Positions 19,365 through 28,367 of a stretch of DNA of 64,000 nt are shown here, in pieces. Source of the DNA: Opitutaceae bacterium (GTDB lineage: Bacteria; Verrucomicrobiota; Verrucomicrobiia; Opitutales; Opitutaceae); NCBI GenBank assembly GCA_016794625.1, contig JAEUGY010000066.1, forward strand, positions 60,069-124,068, read 5' to 3'. The stretch's first letter is position 1, and every line of letters starts with the position of its first letter. The notes under the pieces were generated by a model. The model was not told the DNA's origin. It was given only the letters and a program-made list of their open reading frames with translations, and did no database searches. A program made the position numbers and the translations under genes.

Positions 19365-19631
19365 TCAGGCGCGATCGGATTGGCGCAGGACGAAGGCGAT
19401 CATGATGGCGGCGATCAGATCGCCACCGGCGACGGCCAGGCGCGCGGCGAGGGGCAGGCGGAGCGGCAGCACCAGGATGAGCACGGCGCTGGCGATCAGG
19501 GCGACGAGGATGATCACCAGCGTGCTGCGCTTGCGCAGACCGGTGGGCGCGGGAGCGGGGGAGGGGGACGAGGAAAAGGGAGGAGGCTTCACGCGGGGCC
19601 GAGCATCGGGGGGAACGGGCGGGGCGGGCAA
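19365..19631 (-). CDS. Small membrane protein of unknown function
   Basis: 88 residues: a Pro/Ser-rich, basic N-terminus (about 1-35) followed by two hydrophobic helices (about 37-56 and 58-82). It lies 33 bp downstream of the GAF histidine kinase on the same strand, so probably shares its transcript. No family recognised. The clear two-helix hairpin makes coding likely. Confidence 0.65.
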   Translation of the reverse strand: MPAPPVPPDARPRVKPPPFSSSPSPAPAPTGLRKRSTLVIILVALIASAVLILVLPLRLPLAARLAVAGGDLIAAIMIAFVLRQSDRA

Positions 19632-19664
19632 GCGATTCCGCGATGCGGATCCGGTCGGCCGCGG

Positions 19665-21413
19665 TCAGGTTTTGGCCAGAGGCAGGGTGATGCGCAGGGT
19701 CGTGCCGGACGGGCTGGTCTGGACCAGCGTGATGTCCCCGTGGTGGGAAACCAGGATGCGTTTGGCGATGGCCAGACCGAGGCCGGTGCCGTCGGGCCGG
19801 CCGGACAGGAAACTGTCAAAGATCCGGGTGCGGATCTTCTCCGGGATGCCGCTGCCGGAATCCGACACATCGAGGTGGATGTACATGGCCCCGGCGCCCC
19901 GGTCCTCCGTGTGGGCGCGGATGGTGATGAGACCGCCCTCCGGCATGGCCTGGGTGGCGTTGATCAGCAGGTTTAGCAGGACCTGCTGCAACTGTCCCTT
20001 GTGCACATCCACCACCATGGTGCGCGCGGCCGGCTCGAAGCGCAGCTGGATCTTGCTTTGCGCCAGCTTCAGGCGGATGAGCACGATCGTGTCCTCGACA
20101 ATGTCGTTCACATTCCAGCGCGAGTGCAGGCTCGACGGCGCCTTGGCGAACTGCAGCACGCGAGTGACGATCGCCTCCAGCTGGTCGAGCTTTTCCCCGA
20201 TCACACGCACGTCGGTCCGCCGCGGGTCCTCGGCGGGGAAGTCGAGATCCAGGTATCCAAAAAGCAGTTTGATCACCGTCAGCGGATTGCGGATTTCGTG
20301 GGCGATCTCGGCGGCGAGCAGACCGAGGGTGGTGAGCTGCTCGTTCTTGCGCAGCGACTCCTCGCTCTGGAAGACGCGGGCGTAGAGCCGCGCGTTCTGG
20401 AGGGCGACGGCGGCCAGCGAGGCCAGCGCGGCGCAGAGCCGTTTTTCGTCGTTGTTGAACCGATGCACCTGACCGGTGAAGACCGCCAGCGCGCCCAGCA
20501 CCTCGCCTTCGAACACCAGCGGCGTGGCCAGCATCGAGCGCAGGCGTTCGTCGAGCGGCAGGTCGTTGACGTCGAGGTATTCGGGCGACTGGATATTGGC
20601 GAACTCGATCTGCTTGCGGGTGTGCAGGGCGGAGGCGATGGCGCTCGACTCCAGCGACAGGTCATCCTCGCGACTCGGCCGGGGGTGTCCCCGCGCCTCC
20701 GGATTGGTGAGCGCGACCAGCCGCAGCACATTGCGGGGAGCGTCGAACACGTAGAGACCGCAGGCGCGTGCCTGCATGATCTGGCGGGCGTCGCGGGTGA
20801 TGGTCTCGAAGAGTTCGCGTTCCTCCACCTTGGAGACCAGGGACTGGCCGATGCCGATGAGCGACTCGAGCTGGCGGGCCTTGCCCCGCAATTGCTGCAT
20901 CTGCCAGAGCCTCTGCATGACTGCGGTTGCCTGGGCGGTGAAGCGGATGAGCAGGGTGAGATCGCGTTCGGTGAACCCCCCAGGCACATCGCTGTCGAGA
21001 TTGATCACTCCGAGCACCTGGCCGTTGTCCTCCATTGGCACGGCCAGCTCGGATTGCACCGTCGGCCGGACCCGCACGTACCGCGGGTCTTTGCTCACAT
21101 CGGGGACGAACTGAGGACGCCCGTGAAACGCGACCCAACCGGTGATGCCCTGACCGAGCCGGAGGACGACCTCGCGGTAGTCGTCGGGCAGACCCCGCTG
21201 GGTTTCAATCTCCAGGCGCCCGGAGTCGGGATTGAGCAGGGCGATGGAGCCCGAGTTGGCGGAAAAGTGCTCGATCAGCACATCGAGCACCCGATGCAGG
21301 GCGGTCGAGGCGTCATCGACCTCGGTCGCGAGCGAGGCGATGCGGTAAAGGGAAACCTCGTCCGCGGGACGCGCGAAAGGGAGTGAACGGGAGGCGGCGG
21401 GCTGATCCGGCAT
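19665..21413 (-). CDS. Two-GAF-domain sensor histidine kinase
   Basis: 582 residues without membrane segments. GAF1 (about 20-170; SELAVPMEDNGQVLGVINLD) and GAF2 (about 190-345; ATPLVFEGEVLGALAVFTG) are followed by HisKA with His372 in AEIAHEIRNPLTV and a full HATPase_c domain (NLLINATQAMPEG, DSGSGIPEKIRTRIFDSF, GTGLGLAIAKRI). GAF domains usually bind small ligands or haem or serve as dimer modules. No response regulator is adjacent, so it is an orphan here. A functional link with the PrsR-type regulator at 46125 is conceivable, since PrsK partners also carry GAF domains, but PrsK has N-terminal membrane helices that are missing here. Confidence 0.9.
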   Translation of the reverse strand: MPDQPAASRSLPFARPADEVSLYRIASLATEVDDASTALHRVLDVLIEHFSANSGSIALLNPDSGRLEIETQRGLPDDYREVVLRLGQGITGWVAFHGRPQFVPDVSKDPRYVRVRPTVQSELAVPMEDNGQVLGVINLDSDVPGGFTERDLTLLIRFTAQATAVMQRLWQMQQLRGKARQLESLIGIGQSLVSKVEERELFETITRDARQIMQARACGLYVFDAPRNVLRLVALTNPEARGHPRPSREDDLSLESSAIASALHTRKQIEFANIQSPEYLDVNDLPLDERLRSMLATPLVFEGEVLGALAVFTGQVHRFNNDEKRLCAALASLAAVALQNARLYARVFQSEESLRKNEQLTTLGLLAAEIAHEIRNPLTVIKLLFGYLDLDFPAEDPRRTDVRVIGEKLDQLEAIVTRVLQFAKAPSSLHSRWNVNDIVEDTIVLIRLKLAQSKIQLRFEPAARTMVVDVHKGQLQQVLLNLLINATQAMPEGGLITIRAHTEDRGAGAMYIHLDVSDSGSGIPEKIRTRIFDSFLSGRPDGTGLGLAIAKRILVSHHGDITLVQTSPSGTTLRITLPLAKT

Positions 21414-21529
21414 GGGAGGAGACGAGGACGTCGGCCCTGATCATGGAAGGTTCCCCGGCCGGAATGCGAGTCCTCCGGCGAGCCCGCCGGTGGGGCGGTG
21501 TGGGAAAGCGACCAGCGACTGGGTCGAAC

Positions 21530-22522
21530 CTAGCCAGCGATCACCACTTTGCCGAACTGGTCGTTGCGTTCGAGGCAGGCGAAGGCGTCGGCCGCCCGCT
21601 CCAACGGAAAGACGTCGCTGATGATGGGTTTGAGCCCGTGATCGCGGACGAAGGCGAGCATCGCCTCCCAATCGCGCGGACTGCCCATGGTCGTGCCCAG
21701 CAGGGAGAGTTGCCGCCAGAACACCTTGCGGGCGGCCAGCGCGGTGGGATTGCCGCGGGTGGCGCCGTAGCTGACGATGCGGCCGCCGGGTGCGGATGCG
21801 TCGAGCAAGCTGTCCAGTCCGGGGCCGCTGGCTCCGTCGATAACCACGGAGAACGGTCCGGCCTGCGCGACGGCCGTTTTGGCCCAGTCGGCCTGCGTAT
21901 AGTCGAAGCCGCCCCGCGCGCCCAGGTCGACCGCGCGGCGGATCTTCTCGGGTGAACTCGAGCTCACCCAGACCTCGGCGCCGGCGGCGACCGCAAACTG
22001 GAGGGCGAACAACGCGACGCCACCGCCGATGCCCGTGATCAGGATGCGGTCGCTGCGTTCGGCGCGGGCGCGCGAAAACAAGGCCCGGTAGGCCGTCAGT
22101 CCGGCGAGCGGGAGGGCGGCGGCCTGTTCCCAAGTCAGGTGACGGGGTTTGGGAGAAATCTGAAGGGCGGGCACCACCACGTACTCGGCGAGGGTCCCCT
22201 GTCGCGGCAACCCGAGGATGGAAAAGTCCGGTCCCTGGGCCTGCTCGGAAGGACCCCAGCCGAAACTGGGGTTGATGATCACGTCCTGTCCCCTCCAGGC
22301 CGGATCCACCAACGGCCCTACGCTTTCCACCACCCCGGCGCCATCGGAGCCGGGCGTCGAGGGAAAGAAAAGCCCGGCATACTGACCGACCTTGATCCAG
22401 TGGTCGCGATGGTTGAGGGCGGCCGCCTGCAGCCTGATCAACACGTCACCCGGACCCGGGACAGGGGTGTCGATGTCAGCCAAAGCCAGGTGATTGACGG
22501 CGAGAAGACGAAGGGCGCGCAT
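21530..22522 (-). CDS. MDR-family NAD(P)H quinone oxidoreductase / alcohol dehydrogenase-like protein
   Basis: 330 residues of the medium-chain dehydrogenase/reductase fold. The N-terminal GroES-like part (LNHRDHWIKVGQYAG, PGSDGAGVVESVG) lacks the catalytic-zinc cysteine of true alcohol dehydrogenases, which points to the zinc-free quinone oxidoreductase branch. The Rossmann part has ITGIGGGVALFALQFA as its nucleotide-binding glycine loop. Substrate unknown. It is divergent from the pseudouridine synthase. Confidence 0.85.
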   Translation of the reverse strand: MRALRLLAVNHLALADIDTPVPGPGDVLIRLQAAALNHRDHWIKVGQYAGLFFPSTPGSDGAGVVESVGPLVDPAWRGQDVIINPSFGWGPSEQAQGPDFSILGLPRQGTLAEYVVVPALQISPKPRHLTWEQAAALPLAGLTAYRALFSRARAERSDRILITGIGGGVALFALQFAVAAGAEVWVSSSSPEKIRRAVDLGARGGFDYTQADWAKTAVAQAGPFSVVIDGASGPGLDSLLDASAPGGRIVSYGATRGNPTALAARKVFWRQLSLLGTTMGSPRDWEAMLAFVRDHGLKPIISDVFPLERAADAFACLERNDQFGKVVIAG

Positions 22523-22669
22523 GCAGCGTCACGGGAACGCAAAAAGGGCGGCGAGGCAACGGAGAGCATCGGATTGCCGGGACCGACAAGGGACGAATCC
22601 CCGACGAGGCGATCATTCGAGTGGCGTCGCCGTGCCCTGCGGTCAAACCTTGCCGGCCTTGTTGGTCGC

Positions 22670-23278
22670 ATGCTCGTTGCCCTTTTTAAGCCTTATGGGG
22701 TGCTTTCGCAGTTCACGCCCGAGCCCGGTTCCCGCTGGCGGACCCTGGCGGACTTTGGCCTGCCCAAGGACATCTATCCGCTCGGCCGGCTCGATGCCGA
22801 TTCGGAGGGGTTGCTCCTGCTCAGCGACGAGCCGGGACTGAACCGCCGCCTCCTCGATCCGACGCAGGGACACCCTCGAGAGTATTGGGTGCAGGTGGAG
22901 CGCGTGCCGGACGCGGCGGCGTTGCGGCTGCTCGCGGGTGGAGGACTCGACCTTGGGGATTTTCGCACCCGGCCGTGCGGCGTGCGCCGCCTGGAACCGG
23001 CGCCGCTCCTGCCGCCCCGCGATCCGCCGATCCGGGTGCGACACACCGTGCCCGATGCGTGGCTCGCGCTCACGCTGACGGAAGGAAAGAACCGCCAGGT
23101 GAGACGCATGACCGCCGCCGTCGGGCACCCCACGCTGCGTTTGGTGCGGGCGGCGGTGGGAGAGCTCCGCCTCGAAGCCCTCGGCCTTGCGCCCGGCCAG
23201 TGGCGCGCCCTCGACGCGACCGAGCAGCGCCTGATTTTGCAGGCGCCCTTAGCGCCGCGTCGCCGGCCCGGCGCGTAA
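22670..23278 (+). CDS. rluE: RluE-type rRNA pseudouridine synthase
   Basis: 202 residues from the ATG at 22670. It opens directly with the synthase core (LFKPYGVLSQFTPE) and lacks the S4 domain, as RluE does. The catalytic Asp is in GRLDADSEGLLLLSDE, and the RluB/RluE/RluF family motif is seen in EGKNRQVRRMTAAVGHPTLR. E. coli RluE modifies U2457 of 23S rRNA; this is the most likely target, inferred from family. The frame is open for 530 bases upstream, but that part covers the divergent dehydrogenase gene and has no domain. Confidence 0.87.
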   Translation: MLVALFKPYGVLSQFTPEPGSRWRTLADFGLPKDIYPLGRLDADSEGLLLLSDEPGLNRRLLDPTQGHPREYWVQVERVPDAAALRLLAGGGLDLGDFRTRPCGVRRLEPAPLLPPRDPPIRVRHTVPDAWLALTLTEGKNRQVRRMTAAVGHPTLRLVRAAVGELRLEALGLAPGQWRALDATEQRLILQAPLAPRRRPGA

Positions 23279-23887
23279 GCGGGCGCGAGAAGGTTAGCCC
23301 CGAACAGAGCTGTCCGTTGGAGGTGGCCTCGCTGAGGCCGCAAGGAGGGGCGATGCGATTCCCCCCGGCCTCAGCGAGGCCAGCTCCAACGGAGCGGGCG
23401 ATCTTCTGTTGGAGGTGGGGTCGCAGACCCCGCGGCGTTAACTTAAGACGCAGGTGGAGTCCTCAGTTCGACGGAAGCCACGCCGAATAGGCTCGGGTGG
23501 AGGGCGTCGCTCCGTCGACGCCGGGGGACGAACCCCGCAATCCTGCGTACGTACGCTCTGGGTGAACGCAACGCGCAACCGGCGTCGACGGAGCGACGCC
23601 CTCCATCGATCCTGCGCTCAGCGCGGTGGTCTTCGACGCGTTGTTTCGCAACGTTGACGCTGGTGGGTCGTAGACCCCGCGGGGATAGGGGCGATGCGAT
23701 TCCTCCCGGCCTCAGCGAGGCCAGCTCCAACGGAGCGGGCGATCTTCTGTTGGAGGTGGGGTCGCAGACCCCGCGGGGATAGGGGGGTGGCGATTCCCCC
23801 CGGCCTCAGCGAGGCCAGCTCCAACGGTGGTCCATCTTCAACGGTGGGCCTTCTCGCGGACCGGAACTTTGGAATGCGGTTGGTCGT
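23279..23887. repeat. REP-like palindrome cluster with an 86-bp direct duplication
   Basis: No gene is seen in these 609 bases. They hold repeated copies of two palindrome types: REP-C (CCTCAGCGAGGCCAGCTCC and GGTGGGGTCGCAGACCCC) at 23316-23340, 23365-23392, 23408-23435, 23661-23684, 23706-23733, 23749-23778 and 23797-23828, and REP-B (GGCGTCGACGGAGCGACGCC) at 23499-23524 and 23581-23605. The stretch 23350-23435 recurs at 23691-23776 with one mismatch, a segmental duplication offset by 341 bp. Confidence 0.8.
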
Positions 23888-24955
23888 TCAGGCCGCGAGG
23901 GTCGGGTAGTCGGTGTAGCCGCGCTCGGGTTCGGTGGAGCCGGGGGCGTTGAAGGTGGTGCGATCGGGCTCCAGGAGCGGCGCTCCGCGACGAAGGCGGA
24001 CCGGGAGGTCCGGATTGGAAATGAACAACCGGCCGAAGGCGACGGCGTCGGCGTGCCCGGCCGCCAGTTCCGCCTCGGCCGTTTCGGCGGTGAAGCCGTC
24101 GTTCGCCACCACCGCCCCGCCGAACGCCTTGCGCAGGGCCGGGCTGAGACGGCCCGGGCTCAAGGGATCGCGGATACAGAGAAAGGCGAGGCGTCGCCGG
24201 CCCAGTTCCGTGGCGAGGTAGCCGAATGTCTCGGCTGGATTCGCATCGGTCACATCGTGGCTTCCCCCGCGGGGATTGAGATGATAACCCACCCGGCCTA
24301 CGGGCCAGACCGAAAGCACCGCGTCCGTGATCTCGAGGGCGAGCCGGGCGCGGTTCTCGATGGAGCCACCGTAGCGGTCCGTCCGCTGATTGGAGGCCGA
24401 CTGCAGAAACTGGTCCAGCAGGTAACCGTTGGCTCCGTGGATCTCCACGCCGTCAAAACCGGCGCGCCGGGCATTGGCCGCGCCATGCCGGAAACCCTCG
24501 ATGATGCCGGGCATCTCATCGAGACGCAGGGCGCGCGGAGTGACAAACGGCCGGGCCGGTCGAAGCAGGCTGACCTGTCCCGCCGGCGCAATGGCACTTG
24601 GTGCGACCGGCAATTCGCCTCCGAGCAGGGACGGGTCCGAAATCCGGCCCACGTGCCAGAGCTGGAGCACGATCCGCCCGCCTGCGGCGTGCACCGCGGA
24701 GGTCACCTGACTCCAGCCCGCGACCTGGGCGTCGGTCCAGATGCCCGGCGTATCCGGATAACCAACACCCATGGGATCGACCGCCGTGGCCTCCGAGATG
24801 ATCAGCCCCGCACCCGCCCGCTGGGTGTAGTAGAGGGCGTTGACCGCGCGCGGCACCCGCCCGGGCGCGGCCCGGCAGCGGGTGAGCGGGGCCATGAGAA
24901 TGCGATTGGGCAGGGTCAGGTCACCCAGAGTGACCGGATCGAAAAGGGAAGGCAT
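23888..24955 (-). CDS. Old Yellow Enzyme family alkene reductase / NADH:flavin oxidoreductase
   Basis: 355 residues from the ATG at 24955 (MPSLFDPVTLGDLTLPNR). FMN-binding TIM barrel of the NemA/OYE class: MAPLTRCRA near the N-terminus, VEIHGANGYLLDQFLQ and NQRTDRYGGSIENRARLALE in the substrate/FMN region. These enzymes reduce activated alkenes, nitrate esters or nitroaromatics with NADPH. The gene follows the bile-acid-symporter-like gene by 90 bp on the same strand and may share its transcript. Residues before 24955 in the open frame have no family similarity. Confidence 0.92.
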   Translation of the reverse strand: MPSLFDPVTLGDLTLPNRILMAPLTRCRAAPGRVPRAVNALYYTQRAGAGLIISEATAVDPMGVGYPDTPGIWTDAQVAGWSQVTSAVHAAGGRIVLQLWHVGRISDPSLLGGELPVAPSAIAPAGQVSLLRPARPFVTPRALRLDEMPGIIEGFRHGAANARRAGFDGVEIHGANGYLLDQFLQSASNQRTDRYGGSIENRARLALEITDAVLSVWPVGRVGYHLNPRGGSHDVTDANPAETFGYLATELGRRRLAFLCIRDPLSPGRLSPALRKAFGGAVVANDGFTAETAEAELAAGHADAVAFGRLFISNPDLPVRLRRGAPLLEPDRTTFNAPGSTEPERGYTDYPTLAA

Positions 24956-25045
24956 ACCGACGAGCATAGCCGAATTGCGGAAGAACGCGACCGCAGGCCT
25001 CACCGCGGCGCCGTCCCTCCCTCCCGTTTCGGACAGACCCGACCC

Positions 25046-26020
25046 TCAGGCTGCCGCACCCGGACGACGGCTCCACTTGCCGGCCAGCCAGCCGCAAATG
25101 ATCAACTGCAGCGGGTGGTAAATCATGATCGGGAGGAGAATCAGCCCGATGCCGGGGTGGGAGCCGAAGATCAGCTGCGCCATGGGCACACCGGACGCGA
25201 GGGTCTTCTTGGAACCGCAGAAGATGGCGGTGATCCGATCCTCGGCGTTGAACCCGAGCGCATCACTGGTCGCCCCGACGATCGTCATGACCACGAAGAA
25301 CAACACCCCCGCACCGAGCACCGTGAGGACGAGCATGCTCCAGCTCTGGCTGGACCAGATCCCCTGTCGGAACGAGTCGCAGAACGAGGTATAAACCAGC
25401 ATCAGGATCGTCAGTCGGTCCACCACCGCGATGCGCTTTTTGTGGCGGGTCACCCACGCGCCAATCAACGGACGGCTGAGCTGACCGAGCGCCAAAGGCA
25501 GAAGCAGCCACAGCACCAGATCGAGAATGACCTTGCCCAACGGCATGGGCTGGCCGCCGGACTTGAGCAGAAGCCCGATCCAGAGCGGCGTCAGGAAGAC
25601 CCCGATGAGACTGGAAAACGTGGCATTGAACACCGCCGCCGGCACATTGCCCCGCGCGGCGGCGGTGAGGGCGACCGACGATGACACGGTCGAGGGCAGG
25701 GCGCAGAGATATAAAATGCCCAGCCGCAATTCCGGGGAGACCGCGTCCCGCAGCAGCCAGATCGTGAGCAGCCCAATCAGGGGAAACAGGATGAAGGTGC
25801 AGGCCTGGACCACGAGGTGCAGCGGCCAGCGCAGGGTGCCTGCCTTGAGGGCGGCGAACGACAAGGCGGCTCCATGCAGGAAGAAAATGAGGGCGACCCC
25901 TCCCTTGGTGATCAGTTCAGGATGGAGGAAACCGCCGCGCGCCCCCGGCTCCGGCCAAAGCCAGGCGAGGCCGACCGCGATGGCCATGCCGGAGAGAAAC
26001 CAGTCGAGTTTGAATTTCAT
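25046..26020 (-). CDS. Bile acid:sodium symporter family protein (SBF-like, YfeH type)
   Basis: 324 residues from the ATG at 26020, with nine to ten hydrophobic helices. Family markers: FFLHGAALSF in helix 2, LCALPSTVSSSVALTAAARGNVPAAVFNATFSS in the unwound crossover region (shown here only as landmarks, residues about 100-135), and the C-terminal FCGSKKTLASGVP. The SBF-like group imports organic anions with sodium; the bacterial substrate is generally unknown. It lies 79 bp after MurJ on the same strand. Confidence 0.87.
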   Translation of the reverse strand: MKFKLDWFLSGMAIAVGLAWLWPEPGARGGFLHPELITKGGVALIFFLHGAALSFAALKAGTLRWPLHLVVQACTFILFPLIGLLTIWLLRDAVSPELRLGILYLCALPSTVSSSVALTAAARGNVPAAVFNATFSSLIGVFLTPLWIGLLLKSGGQPMPLGKVILDLVLWLLLPLALGQLSRPLIGAWVTRHKKRIAVVDRLTILMLVYTSFCDSFRQGIWSSQSWSMLVLTVLGAGVLFFVVMTIVGATSDALGFNAEDRITAIFCGSKKTLASGVPMAQLIFGSHPGIGLILLPIMIYHPLQLIICGWLAGKWSRRPGAAA

Positions 26021-26099
26021 GTGGGCGAAAAACGAGAGTGGGAAACAGGGGGACGTCGACCAACGATGCACCGGAGCGCAGCAGGAACGTAAGCCGTTC

Positions 26100-27692
26100 T
26101 CATGCCTTTTTCGCGCCACGCCGAGCTTTGATCCAGGCCAGCACCTCGTCCCGCCCCTCGATGCGCAACACCCAGAGCAGCGCGCCGTAGACCGGCACCG
26201 CCAGTGCGATGGCCACGGCCACCTCAATCGCCTGATGCCACAGACTGTCGCCCGCCACCCGGTGCCACCCGACGATCCAGGCGAAGACCACGCCGCCCAT
26301 AAGCAGCGAGGCCAGGGCGATCCGCAGCACATCGCGGAGCAGGAAGGAAAAGCCCAGACTCGGACGTTTCCGCGACAGGTGGGATTGCAGATAGACGGCC
26401 TGCACCACGATCGCCACGTTGCCGGCGAGGGCGAGACCGAGGGTGCCAAGGTGATGCATCGACGCGAGACTCAGGACCAGGTTGACGATGAAGCTGAGCA
26501 GCGCCGCTCGCACCGGGGTCGTGGTGTCCTTTTCCGCGTAGAAGGCCCGCAGGGCCAGATTGACAAATGAGACGAAGGGCAGACCCAGCGCGTAAACGGC
26601 CAGCACCGGGGTCATCAGGGCGGTGTCGGACGAGGAGAAAGCGCCACGTTGAAACAGCACGCGGATGACCGGGCCGGCGATGAGGGCCAGACCGACTGCA
26701 GCCGGGATATTGGTGATCAGGATCAGACGCATGCCCCGGCGGTAGGCATCCGTGAGGCCGGTCCAGTCGCCCTGCGCGGCATGACGCGAGATCAGCGGGA
26801 AAACGACCGTGGTCACGGCCACGGCGAACACACCGATCGGCAGTTCCATGAGCCGGCTCGACAGATTGAGCACGGTGGCGGAGGCATCATCCAGCGACAG
26901 CCCGACCAGGCGGGAGACCGCCATGTTGACCAGATAAATGGCGGAACCGAAGACCGTGGGGGCCATCAGCCGGGCGATCGCGCGCATCTGGTCGCTCGTG
27001 CGCAGATCGAAGCGCGGACTCCAGCCGAGCCGCATCAGGGCGGCGGCGGGCACCGCCATTTGCAGCACGCCGCCCAGCAGAATGCCGAGGCAGAGCCAGT
27101 GCATGTGCACGAGCGCGTCGGCGTCGGGCTGGAAATAGACCGCTCCTCCGAGCAGTCCGATCATGGCAAGGTTGAGCCAGATGGGCGAGAGGGCGGGCTC
27201 CAGAAACCGTTGCAGGGTTTGCAGTGCGGCGCTGAAGGCCGCCGCCAGGCAAACCACGATCAGGTAGGGAAACAGCCAGATCGCGAGTTCGGCGGCCTGC
27301 AACCAGCGGCTCAAGGTCTCCGGTTCGATCCGCAGACTCGTCCAATGCTGGAGGAGCGAGGGCAGCACCGCGAGGAACACCATGGACCCCACCACCACGG
27401 TCGTGGTGGCCACCAGCAGCCAGCTGGCCACCTGACTGAGCAAAGTGAACGCACCGGCCTCCCGCCGGTGGTTCAATTCGTCGTTCAGAGTCGGGACGAA
27501 TGCGGCGGTCAGGGCGCCTTCGCCCAGGAGCCGCCGAAACAGGTTGGGCAGGGTGAACGCGGTGTAGTAGGCGCTCGCCAGCGCGCTTGTGCCGAAAACG
27601 GCCGCCGTCAAGGAGTCCCGCACCCAGCCGAGCACGCGCGACGCCATCGTGGCGGCGGACACGATGCTGATGTTTTTCAGGCTTTTCGACAC
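26100..27692 (-). CDS. murJ: Lipid II flippase MurJ
   Basis: 530 residues with about 14 membrane helices of the MOP superfamily. The start MSKSLKNISIVSAATMASR and the following LGWVRDSLTAAVFG are typical of MurJ/MviN, as are the FRRLLGEGALTAAFVP segment and GMRLILITNIPAAVGL. It moves lipid-linked peptidoglycan precursor to the periplasmic side. Start codon GTG. It heads a possible transcript with the symporter and Old Yellow Enzyme genes. Confidence 0.95.
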   Translation of the reverse strand: MSKSLKNISIVSAATMASRVLGWVRDSLTAAVFGTSALASAYYTAFTLPNLFRRLLGEGALTAAFVPTLNDELNHRREAGAFTLLSQVASWLLVATTTVVVGSMVFLAVLPSLLQHWTSLRIEPETLSRWLQAAELAIWLFPYLIVVCLAAAFSAALQTLQRFLEPALSPIWLNLAMIGLLGGAVYFQPDADALVHMHWLCLGILLGGVLQMAVPAAALMRLGWSPRFDLRTSDQMRAIARLMAPTVFGSAIYLVNMAVSRLVGLSLDDASATVLNLSSRLMELPIGVFAVAVTTVVFPLISRHAAQGDWTGLTDAYRRGMRLILITNIPAAVGLALIAGPVIRVLFQRGAFSSSDTALMTPVLAVYALGLPFVSFVNLALRAFYAEKDTTTPVRAALLSFIVNLVLSLASMHHLGTLGLALAGNVAIVVQAVYLQSHLSRKRPSLGFSFLLRDVLRIALASLLMGGVVFAWIVGWHRVAGDSLWHQAIEVAVAIALAVPVYGALLWVLRIEGRDEVLAWIKARRGAKKA

Positions 27693-27743
27693 GAGTCCTC
27701 GTATTTCGTGAGCCCCTCGCAGCTTAGCAAGACCTTAGCCGGG

Positions 27744-28200
27744 GCGCGCGCTGCGCGCGTCGAGAGATCAGAGGTCAGAGATCGGCGGTCAGCCGGATTC
27801 AGACGTAGAGGAACGCGGAACGCGTTTCTTCATCCGGTGGAGCGGGGCCGAACGGGCAAGGACGGAACGAAAGGCTTTCAGCCTTCCGCTGCAGGGCGAT
27901 CCTACGATCCATCTGACGATCCACCAAACCCGAAAGGCGTTCCGCCTTCCGCTACATCTGACCCTGTAGAGGAACGCGGAACGCGTTTCTTCATCCGGTG
28001 GAGCGGGGCCGAACGGGCAGGGACGGAACGAAAGGCTTTCAGCCTTCCGCTACAGGGCGATCCTACGATCCATTCTGACGATCCACCAAACCCGAAAGGC
28101 GTTCCGCCTTCCGCTACATTTGACCCTGTAGAGGAACGCGGAACGCGTTTCTTCATCGGTCCTCCGCACTCCTGGAGGGCGCCGCTCCGGAGGCGCCATT
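27744..28200. repeat. Tandem REP-A array (161/162-bp units) plus period-7 tract
   Basis: The gap between murJ and pta (27693-28367) has no gene. A GC palindrome (27744-27759) abuts a period-7 tract (27763-27793, AGAGGTC-type units). Then a unit of 161-162 bp starting GTAGAGGAACGCGG is found at 27805, 27966 and, partly, 28128. Each full unit contains three palindromes (GGAACGCGGAACGCG, AAAGGCTTTCAGCCTT, AAAGGCGTTCCGCCTT). A REP-B copy closes the array at 28168-28197. The two full units differ by only a few bases, so the duplication is recent. Confidence 0.85.
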
Positions 28201-28367
28201 CGTGAGCACTCCGAACCCCTTCTGCGTTGAAAATTAAGCGTATGGCGTTGAGCGATCGTCCGATCTCCGACCGCCCCCGGCACGGTTCTGGCTGCAAAGG
28301 GGTGGCTGCACCGGGGTCGGACGTTGACGCTTTTCCGGGGCGGCGGTAGCCTGCGTTCCGAACCGTC

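Noticed and set aside
19665..21413. GAF histidine kinase as PrsK, the PrsR partner
   Set aside because: PrsK has N-terminal membrane helices, absent here, and the gene is 25 kb from prsR.
27805..28160. CRISPR-like regular repeats
   Set aside because: Units of 161/162 bp are repeated as wholes including the parts between palindromes, so there are no unique spacers; no cas genes nearby.
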